DNA from: Nocardia sp. CNY236
Lineage (GTDB): Bacteria; Actinomycetota; Actinomycetes; Mycobacteriales; Mycobacteriaceae
NCBI RefSeq assembly: GCF_000482385.1
Contig: NZ_AXVD01000041.1
Coordinates: 1 to 41,304 of the forward strand
Direction of reading: 5' to 3'
DNA: 41,304 nt
Shown: one piece after another, positions 6,544-13,326 of the stretch
Numbering within the stretch: the stretch's first letter is position 1
Layout of the letters: each line of letters starts with the position of its first letter
The notes under the pieces: model-generated
Databases searched by the model: none
The model's input: only the letters and a program-made list of their open reading frames with translations
Told to the model about the DNA's origin: nothing
Made by a program: the position numbers and the translations under genes

Positions 6544-8930
6544 CCGCCGTGGAGCCCCGGCCCGAAGACCGAGTCGACAACGACCACAAGCCCTGCGGTC
6601 ACGGCACGATGCTGCGCAAGGAGGACCCACGCTTCATCCGCGGACACGGCACCTACGTCGACGACGTCTCGCTGCCGGGCATGCTGCACATGGCGATCCT
6701 GCGTTCGCAGTTCGCGCATGCACGCATCCTGAGCGTCGATACTTCCGCAGCGCAGGCGCATCCGAAGGTCGAAGCAGTGGTCACCGGGGCCGACCTGGCC
6801 GCCAAAGGACTGGCCTGGATGCCGACGCTGTCCAATGACGTGCAGGCGGTACTGGCCACCGACAAGGTGCGCTTCCAGGGCCAGGAAGTGGCCTTCGTCG
6901 TCGCACACGATCGCTACTCCGCGCGGGATGCGTTGGAGTTGATCGACGTCGAATACGAGATGCTCGATCCGGTGATCGACGCTCGAACCGCCCTGGCGCC
7001 GGACGCGCCGGTGATTCGCGACGATCTCGAAGACAAGCACGACAACCACTGCTTCGAGTGGGAGACCGGTGACGCCGACGCGACCGCTGCGGTGTTCGCC
7101 CGCGCCGATGTCGTCGTCGAACAAGAGATCGTCTATCCACGGGTGCATCCCGCACCGATGGAAACCTGCGGGGCAGTAGCGGATCTCGATCCCGTGACCG
7201 GCAAGCTCACCCTGTGGTCGACCAGTCAGGCGCCGCACGCTCACCGCACGCTCTACGCCCTGGTCGCCGGTCTGCCCGAGCACAAGATTCGGGTGATCTC
7301 CCCGGACATCGGCGGCGGGTTCGGCAACAAGGTGCCCATCTACCCCGGATACGTGTGCGCCATCGTCGGATCGCTGCTGCTGGGCAAGCCGGTGAAGTGG
7401 ATGGAGGATCGCAGCGAGAACCTCACCAGCACCGGGTTCGCCCGCGACTACATCATGCTCGGTGAAATCGCCGCGACCGCCGAGGGCAAGATTCTGGCTG
7501 TCCGGTCGAAGGTGCTCGCCGACCACGGTGCATTCAACGGCACCGCAGCGCCGTTGAAGTATCCGGCCGGCTTCTTCGGTGTCTTCACCGGCAGCTACGA
7601 TCTCGAGGCCGCCTACTGCTCGATGACCGCGGTCTACACCAACAAGGCCCCTGGCGGCGTCGCCTACGCGTGCTCGTTCCGCATCACCGAGGCGGTCTAC
7701 CTGGTCGAACGGTTGGTGGACTGCTTGGCCTACGAGCTGAAGATGGATCCGGCCGAGCTCAGGTTGCGCAATCTGCTGCGGCCCGAGCAGTTCCCGTACA
7801 CCAGCAAAACCGGTTGGGTCTACGACTCCGGCGACTACGAGACGACCATGCGCAAGGCGATGGACATGATCGGCTACCACGCCCTGCGGGCCGAACAGCG
7901 CGACAAGCGCGCCCGCGGCGAGCTGATGGGTATCGGGATGTCGTTCTTCACCGAGGCCGTCGGCGCGGGTCCACGCAAGGACATGGACATCCTCGGATTG
8001 GGGATGGCCGATGGGTGCGAGCTGCGAGTCCATCCCACCGGCAAAGCCGTTGTCCGCCTCTCGGTGCAAACTCAAGGCCAAGGGCACGAGACGACCTTCG
8101 CCCAGATCGTCGCCGAAGAGCTCGGCATCCCGCCCGACGATATCGACGTGGTGCACGGTGACACCGATCAGACACCGTTCGGTCTCGGAACCTACGGCAG
8201 TCGGTCGACTCCGGTCTCGGGGGCGGCCGCGGCGTTGGTGGCGCGCAAAGTGCGGGACAAGGCGCGCCTCGTCGCGTCCGGCATGCTCGAAGTCTCCGTG
8301 GCCGACCTCGAGTGGGACAAGGGTTCGTTCCACGTCAAAGGCGACCCGTCGGCCTCGGTGACAATTCAGCAGATCGCGATGCGCGCCCATGGCGCGGGGG
8401 ATCTGCCCGAGGGTGTCGAGGGCGGACTCGACGCGCAGATCTGCTACAACCCGCAGAATCTCACCTACCCATATGGCGCCTACTTCTGTGTCGTGGACAT
8501 CGACCCGGGGACGGCGGTGGTGACCGTGCGCCGCTTCCTCGCCGTCGACGACTGCGGCACCCGGATCAACCCGATGATCATCGAAGGGCAGGTGCACGGC
8601 GGTATCACCGACGGTATCGGCATGGCGCTGATGGAAATCATCGCCTTCGACGCCGACGGCAACTGCCTGGGCGGCTCCCTGATGGACTACCTCATCCCGA
8701 CCGCGGTGGAGGTGCCGCATCTGGAGACCGGATACACCGTCACCCCGTCGCCGCACCACCCGATCGGCGCGAAGGGCATCGGCGAATCGGCCACCGTCGG
8801 ATCACCGGCCGCCGTGGTCAATGCGGTGGTGGACGCACTGGCGCCGTTCGGGGTACGCCACGCCGATATGCCCTTGACGCCCTCCCGGGTGTGGGAGGCC
8901 ATGCAGGGGCGGGCCACCCCGCCCATTTGA
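6540..8930 (+). CDS. coxL: CO dehydrogenase large (Mo/Cu) subunit, form I
   Basis: A 796-residue molybdopterin subunit. The loop AYACSFR at residues 375-381 is the AYxCSFR signature of form I enzymes; Cys378 corresponds to the cysteine that carries copper bridging to molybdenum in the Oligotropha enzyme. Form II homologues have AYRGAGR instead and do not reliably oxidise CO. Other family motifs are present: GGGFGNK, the QGQGHETTF loop, and GIGES near the C-terminus carrying the catalytic Glu. The start overlaps the coxS stop by 4 bp (ATGA). It catalyses CO + H2O to CO2 with two electrons and two protons, in the cytoplasm at the membrane face. Together with the accessory genes downstream this should be a functional high-affinity CO oxidiser. 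Confidence 0.97.
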   Translation: MTAVEPRPEDRVDNDHKPCGHGTMLRKEDPRFIRGHGTYVDDVSLPGMLHMAILRSQFAHARILSVDTSAAQAHPKVEAVVTGADLAAKGLAWMPTLSNDVQAVLATDKVRFQGQEVAFVVAHDRYSARDALELIDVEYEMLDPVIDARTALAPDAPVIRDDLEDKHDNHCFEWETGDADATAAVFARADVVVEQEIVYPRVHPAPMETCGAVADLDPVTGKLTLWSTSQAPHAHRTLYALVAGLPEHKIRVISPDIGGGFGNKVPIYPGYVCAIVGSLLLGKPVKWMEDRSENLTSTGFARDYIMLGEIAATAEGKILAVRSKVLADHGAFNGTAAPLKYPAGFFGVFTGSYDLEAAYCSMTAVYTNKAPGGVAYACSFRITEAVYLVERLVDCLAYELKMDPAELRLRNLLRPEQFPYTSKTGWVYDSGDYETTMRKAMDMIGYHALRAEQRDKRARGELMGIGMSFFTEAVGAGPRKDMDILGLGMADGCELRVHPTGKAVVRLSVQTQGQGHETTFAQIVAEELGIPPDDIDVVHGDTDQTPFGLGTYGSRSTPVSGAAAALVARKVRDKARLVASGMLEVSVADLEWDKGSFHVKGDPSASVTIQQIAMRAHGAGDLPEGVEGGLDAQICYNPQNLTYPYGAYFCVVDIDPGTAVVTVRRFLAVDDCGTRINPMIIEGQVHGGITDGIGMALMEIIAFDADGNCLGGSLMDYLIPTAVEVPHLETGYTVTPSPHHPIGAKGIGESATVGSPAAVVNAVVDALAPFGVRHADMPLTPSRVWEAMQGRATPPI

Positions 8931-8944
8931 GGAGGGGCCGAACC

Positions 8945-9847
8945 ATGGGATCACCGATGAAGATGACCGAGCGCGCGCAAGCGCTGGTGCGCGCCCGGAC
9001 ATCGTTCGTGCACGCGACGGTGGTCCGGGCGCAGCCGCCGACCTCGGCGCATGCCGGAGACGAGGCGATCTTGTTGCAGGATGGGACGATCGAAGGGTTC
9101 GTCGGCGGGCGGTGCGCGCAGAACTCGGTCCGCAAAGCGGCGCTGGGCGCGCTGCAGTCCAACCAGAGCGTGCTGCTGCGGGTGCTGCCCGATGGTGATC
9201 TTCAGTTCCCCGAGGCGCCGGGCGCGGCGGTGGTGGTGAACCCCTGCCTGTCGGGTGGAGCGTTGGAGATCTTTCTCGAGCCGCAGGTCCCGGCGCCGCT
9301 GGTGTACATCTGCGGTGCGACACCGATCGCGGATGCCCTGGCCGAAGTGTGTGCACTGGTCGGATTCGAGGTGCAGCGCAGTAGCGCCGACGCCGAGACG
9401 CGCGAGGCGCTGGTCGAGGTCACGGCACTGGTGATCGCCAGCCACGGTGGCGCGGAAGCCGAGACGATTCGCGCCGCACTCGACGCCGGGGTGGGCTACA
9501 TCGGGTTGGTGGCCAGCCGGGTTCGTGGTGCGTCGATCCTGCACGGGCTCGGGCCGACCGAGTCGGAGCAGGCGCGGGTGCACACACCGGTGGGACTGTC
9601 GATCGGCGCCAAGACCTCCGCGGAGATCGCCATCTCGATTGTCGCGCAGGTGATCCAGGCCATCCGTGTGGACGGTCTGGCCGTGACCGCCCGCGCGGCG
9701 CCGGCCGCGGTCGAAGTGGTCGATCCGCAGTGCGGGATGACGGTGGTGGTCGGGCCGCAAACCCCGCACCTGACCGTCGGCGGGGTCGACTATTGGTTCT
9801 GCGGCGCGGCCTGCCGCAGCTCCTTCGCGCAGAAGACGGCGTCATGA
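8945..9847 (+). CDS. XdhC-family protein with C-terminal YHS-like metal-binding domain
   Basis: A 300-residue protein combining a shorter XdhC fold (about 1-235; GFVGGRCAQN loop with Cys57 in the same place as the SGGC loop of the first XdhC) with a C-terminal YHS/TRASH-like zinc-finger-type module (about 258-296). The module has a DPQCGM motif (Cys263), then YWFCGAAC (Cys286 and Cys290) and a final F. YHS-like modules bind heavy metals, often copper. Because form I CO dehydrogenase needs both sulfur and copper delivered to the molybdenum site, a role in copper handling is attractive, but that is inference. A strong GAGGAGGGG ribosome site lies upstream, and the stop overlaps the next start (ATGA). 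Confidence 0.88.
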   Translation: MGSPMKMTERAQALVRARTSFVHATVVRAQPPTSAHAGDEAILLQDGTIEGFVGGRCAQNSVRKAALGALQSNQSVLLRVLPDGDLQFPEAPGAAVVVNPCLSGGALEIFLEPQVPAPLVYICGATPIADALAEVCALVGFEVQRSSADAETREALVEVTALVIASHGGAEAETIRAALDAGVGYIGLVASRVRGASILHGLGPTESEQARVHTPVGLSIGAKTSAEIAISIVAQVIQAIRVDGLAVTARAAPAAVEVVDPQCGMTVVVGPQTPHLTVGGVDYWFCGAACRSSFAQKTAS

Positions 9848-10437
9848 CGATCGAGTTCGTCACCGGAGTCGTCCTGGCCGCGGGAAGCTCGCGGCGGCTC
9901 GGTCGGGCGAAACAACTTCTGCCGTATCGGAAGACGACGATTCTCGGTGCCACTCTCGACGTGGCGCGCTCGTGTGGGTTCGATCAGCTCATCGTGACCC
10001 TGGGTGCGGCGGCCGCGCGGGTTCGTCGCGAGGTCGACCTCAACGGGGTGGAGGTGGCCATGGCCGACGAGTTCGGGTCGGGATGCGCGTCGTCACTGCG
10101 GGCGGCACTGCGGATCGTCGATCCCCGCGCCCGCGGCATCGTCATGATGCTCGGTGATCAACCGGAGCTGTCGACGGCCACCGTCGACCGGCTGATATCG
10201 GAGGGGACGACAGCTGCGATCACCGTCTGCGACTACCGCGACGGCATCGGTCATCCGTTCTGGCTGGATCGCAGCGTATTCGACGAATTGGCCCGACTGC
10301 GCGGCGACAAGGCTGTGTGGCGGATCATCCACTCGAGCCACGTGCCGGTGGCTCGACTCGCGGTCGATGCTGCAGCGCCGCAGGATGTGGACACCTGGGA
10401 CGACTACGCGCGCCTGTGCGCGGCGACATCGCCATGA
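9844..10437 (+). CDS. MobA-like NTP transferase (molybdenum cofactor cytidylyl/guanylyltransferase type)
   Basis: A 197-residue protein with the nucleotidyltransferase signature LAAGSSRRLGRAKQLLPY at residues 11-28 and the metal-binding MMLGDQP motif (about 99-105). This is the MobA/MocA fold, which in CO dehydrogenase and xanthine dehydrogenase loci adds CMP to molybdopterin to make the dinucleotide form used by these enzymes. The CTP-versus-GTP choice is not decided here; molybdopterin cytosine dinucleotide would be expected for a CoxL-family enzyme. It overlaps both neighbours by 4 bp. Confidence 0.92.
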   Translation: MTIEFVTGVVLAAGSSRRLGRAKQLLPYRKTTILGATLDVARSCGFDQLIVTLGAAAARVRREVDLNGVEVAMADEFGSGCASSLRAALRIVDPRARGIVMMLGDQPELSTATVDRLISEGTTAAITVCDYRDGIGHPFWLDRSVFDELARLRGDKAVWRIIHSSHVPVARLAVDAAAPQDVDTWDDYARLCAATSP

Positions 10438-11321
10438 TGGCGCTGTTCGACGATGTCGACGATGTCGTGCGACGCTTCGACACCGACAATTACCTGCTCG
10501 ACACCGGGGCCGCCGCGGCGTTCTATCTGGCCACCACCTTGGGCCGTCCGCTGTTGCTGGAAGGCGAACCGGGAGTGGGAAAGACGACGGCTGCGAAGAC
10601 GTTGGCCACCGTATTGGATGCAGCGTTGATCCGCCTGCAATGCTACGAGGGTCTCACCGTGAGCGAGGCGCTCTACGACTGGAACTATCAGCGCCAGTTG
10701 TTGAGCATTCGGCTGGCCGAGGCACGCGGTGTGGGTCTCACCGAAGCCGATCTGTTCACCGAAGAATTCCTGGTGGACCGCCCGATTCTGCGTTGCGTGC
10801 GATACCGCGGTCCGGCGCCGCCGGTGCTGTTGATCGACGAGATCGACCGTGCCGACGACGAATTCGAGGCGCTGCTGCTGGAATTCCTCGGTGAGGCCAC
10901 GGTGACGGTTCCCGAGCTCGGCACGTTCGTCGCCGAACGCCCACCCATCGTCGTGCTGACCTCCAACCGCAGCCGAGACCTGCACGACGCACTGCGGCGG
11001 CGCTGTCTCTACCACTGGATCGACTACCCGGACCCGGCCCGCGCGGTGCAGATCGTGCGCCGCACCGTGCCCGGCGCGACCGATGCGCTGATCGAGCATG
11101 CCACCCGATTCGTCGGCCGCGCACGCGGTCTGGATCTCGACAAACCACCCGGCGTCGCCGAGACCATCGATTGGATCGCGGCATTGGCCACGCTCCACGT
11201 CGCCGACCTCACCGCACCGGCTGCGATCACCGCGTTGAGCGCGCTGGCCAAGACCCCGGACGACCGTGCCACCGTTCGTGGGGCATTCGTCGAATACGCC
11301 CAAGAGCTGGGTACCGGATGA
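10434..11321 (+). CDS. coxD: CoxD-type MoxR AAA+ ATPase
   Basis: A 295-residue AAA+ ATPase of the MoxR family. The Walker A motif GEPGVGKT is at residues 44-51, Walker B LLIDEID near 131-137, sensor 1 LTSNRSRDL near 174-182 and an arginine-finger region RRRCLYHW after it. CoxD in Oligotropha is needed to build the [CuSMoO2] site by energy-dependent remodelling of the apo-enzyme. The first of two consecutive ATGs overlaps the previous stop. CoxE (VWA) downstream is its usual partner, as in all MoxR/VWA chaperone pairs. Confidence 0.95.
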   Translation: MMALFDDVDDVVRRFDTDNYLLDTGAAAAFYLATTLGRPLLLEGEPGVGKTTAAKTLATVLDAALIRLQCYEGLTVSEALYDWNYQRQLLSIRLAEARGVGLTEADLFTEEFLVDRPILRCVRYRGPAPPVLLIDEIDRADDEFEALLLEFLGEATVTVPELGTFVAERPPIVVLTSNRSRDLHDALRRRCLYHWIDYPDPARAVQIVRRTVPGATDALIEHATRFVGRARGLDLDKPPGVAETIDWIAALATLHVADLTAPAAITALSALAKTPDDRATVRGAFVEYAQELGTG

Positions 11322-11334
11322 GAGGGAAACTCCG

Positions 11335-12012
11335 ATGAAGATCGTCAACGAGTTCACTGTCAACGCACCCGTCGGGCAGGCGTGGGAGGTCCTGACCGAC
11401 CTCGAACAAATGGTCCCGCTCATTCCCGGAGCACAGATGACCGGATGGGAGGGCGAACAGTTCCTCGGCAAACTGAAGGTCAAGATCGGACCGGTGACCA
11501 GTGACTTCTCCGGAAAGGCCAGCTTTGTCGAGCGCGACGACGGCGACCATCGGGCGGTGATCGCCGGCACCGGCCGGGATACGCGCGGATCCGGCAATGC
11601 GACGGCCACCATCATCACCCAAGCGCGTGCGGACGGAGACCAGACCCGCGTCACCGTCGACACCGACCTCAAGGTCGTCGGCAAGCTCGCCCAATTCGGC
11701 GGCGGAGTCCTGCAACAGGTCTCCGAGAAGCTGATCGGCCAATTCGCCGCCTCGCTGGAAGCGAAGCTCGCTGCCGGCGGCGCGGACACTTCGGCGCAGG
11801 CGGCGGGGGCCGACGCTCCACACGAGCAGCCGGCCGCACGATCCGGCGGTCGACACGCACAACAGCCGGCCACGCAATCCGAACCCGCACCGCTGGACCT
11901 CGTCGGTCTCGTCGCGCCCGCGCTGATCAAGAAGTACGCGCCGGCAATCGCATTCGCGGTCGCGGCCGTGCTCGCCATGGTCGTCGTGCGCAGGAGAATG
12001 CGGGCGCGGTGA
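11335..12012 (+). CDS. coxG: CoxG-like SRPBCC protein with C-terminal membrane anchor
   Basis: A 225-residue protein: an N-terminal SRPBCC/CoxG domain (about 1-145, starting MKIVNEFTVNAPVGQAWEVL and with the LGKLKVKIGP motif), an Ala/Gln/Pro-rich linker (about 150-190) and a single hydrophobic C-terminal helix (about 200-218) ending in RRRMRAR, so the domain faces the cytoplasm. CoxG is thought to recruit CO dehydrogenase to the membrane and link it to the quinone pool, which agrees with this layout. AGAGGGA lies upstream of ATG 11335. Its TGA overlaps the GTG start of coxE. Confidence 0.94.
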   Translation: MKIVNEFTVNAPVGQAWEVLTDLEQMVPLIPGAQMTGWEGEQFLGKLKVKIGPVTSDFSGKASFVERDDGDHRAVIAGTGRDTRGSGNATATIITQARADGDQTRVTVDTDLKVVGKLAQFGGGVLQQVSEKLIGQFAASLEAKLAAGGADTSAQAAGADAPHEQPAARSGGRHAQQPATQSEPAPLDLVGLVAPALIKKYAPAIAFAVAAVLAMVVVRRRMRAR

Positions 12013-13208
12013 CGACCCGAGCGGTCCTGCTGCGCGGCATCGATCTGGCCGCGTTCGCCGTCGCGCTGGTCGCACACCTGCGCCGGGGTGGCGTCGCAGT
12101 CGCGCCCAGCGGGCCCGGTCTGTTCGTGCAAGCCGTGCGCTGTATGGCGCCGCGCTCACGCACCGAACTGTATTGGACCGCGCGGCTCACGCTCGTGGAC
12201 CGCATGGAGGATCTCGCCGCCTTCGACGTGGCCTTCACGACGGTGTTCGCCGATGCGGCGCCGGAGGCAGGCCCACGGACCATCGCATCCGGACCTCCGA
12301 GTGAGCGCGCGGCGGCTGCGAACGCAGCCGGTCGCCGACCGTCGGGTTCCGGCAGTGACGTGCCGTGGACGACCCTGCGGTCGGCGCCCGCCGAACGCAC
12401 TGCCGGCGCGGACCGCACGCTGGCCGACATGCTGCCGAGTCGGTTCGTCGCTCGCGCGCAGCAGCCGTTCGATCGCTTCGATCCGGATGATCTGCGGGCC
12501 ATCGGTGGTTGGCTGGAACAGGCTTGGGCGCTCTGGCCGCAGCGCAGTAGCAGGCGTTACGAGAATCATCCGCACGGCAAGCGGATCGACTTTCGCGCGA
12601 CGACGAATCGCTCGCGCCGCACCGGGTGGGAACCGGCGGTGTTGGTGCGCACTCGTCCTCGGCGTCGCCCCCGCCGAATCGTCATGATCTGCGACGCCAG
12701 TCGCTCGATGCAGCCGTATACGATGATCTACCTGCATCTGATGCGCGCTGTGCTGCAGCGTCGTCGGCTCGATCGTCCCGAAGTGTTCGCCTTCTCCACC
12801 TCGTTGACCAGGCTGACATCGGTGCTTGCGCATCGCAGCGCGGAGGTCGCGGCGGCGCGGGCCAGCAACAAGGTGGTCGACCGATACGGGGGCACGCACA
12901 TCGGGCGAAGCCTCGGTGCGCTGCTGGCCGGACCGTCGGGTAGTGCGGTGCGCGGCGCCGTGGTCGTCATCGCCTCGGACGGTTGGGACAGCGATCCTCC
13001 GGAGGTCCTCGCCAGCGCGATGGCTCGGATCCGCCGCCGGGCGTGGTATGTCGTGTGGCTCAATCCTCGAGCGGGTGCGGCTGGATTCCGACCGGTCACC
13101 GGGGCGATGGCGGCAGCACTGCCGTTCTGCGACATCGTGGTGCCGGCGCACACTCTGGCGAGCCTGCCTGCGTTCATCCACGCGGTGGCGTCGGCGACGG
13201 CCCGCTGA
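12009..13208 (+). CDS. coxE: CoxE-type VWA domain protein
   Basis: A 399-residue von Willebrand factor A protein of the CoxE family. The MIDAS motif DASRS begins at Asp229, and a second MIDAS-like Thr lies in the GGTHIGRSL segment (about 296-304); the IASDGWDS strand follows. The N-terminal 200 residues carry the family-specific helical region and a variable low-complexity stretch (about 90-130). CoxE works with the MoxR ATPase CoxD in metal-centre assembly. The GTG start overlaps the coxG stop (GTGA). This is the last gene of the operon that is clearly connected with CO oxidation. Confidence 0.94.
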   Translation: MTTRAVLLRGIDLAAFAVALVAHLRRGGVAVAPSGPGLFVQAVRCMAPRSRTELYWTARLTLVDRMEDLAAFDVAFTTVFADAAPEAGPRTIASGPPSERAAAANAAGRRPSGSGSDVPWTTLRSAPAERTAGADRTLADMLPSRFVARAQQPFDRFDPDDLRAIGGWLEQAWALWPQRSSRRYENHPHGKRIDFRATTNRSRRTGWEPAVLVRTRPRRRPRRIVMICDASRSMQPYTMIYLHLMRAVLQRRRLDRPEVFAFSTSLTRLTSVLAHRSAEVAAARASNKVVDRYGGTHIGRSLGALLAGPSGSAVRGAVVVIASDGWDSDPPEVLASAMARIRRRAWYVVWLNPRAGAAGFRPVTGAMAAALPFCDIVVPAHTLASLPAFIHAVASATAR

Positions 13209-13299
13209 CCGACACCGAGCGCAGCCGAGCCGGCGTGGCGCAGCTCACGGACCGCCCCGGTGCGATCGTGGCCGGCGCAGTCGTGTCGGCGTGGTGGGT

Positions 13300-13305
13300 T
13301 AGGGT
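13300..13305 (+). promoter_or_regulatory. Candidate -10 (TAGGGT) of the helicase gene
   Basis: TAGGGT fits the actinobacterial -10 consensus. A start site near 13312 would give a leader of about 15 bases before the ATG at 13327, which has no good Shine-Dalgarno. It suggests the helicase is transcribed separately from the cox operon. Confidence 0.4.
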
Positions 13306-13326
13306 GACGCGATCGATACATACGTC

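Noticed and set aside
6303..8759. An 818-codon open frame on the minus strand inside coxL
   Set aside because: It is antisense to a certain gene, His/Arg/Gly-rich with no family resemblance, and is a by-product of GC-biased codons.
11227..12159. 310-codon minus-strand frame across coxG and coxE
   Set aside because: Antisense to an overlapping, well-supported operon and without homology.
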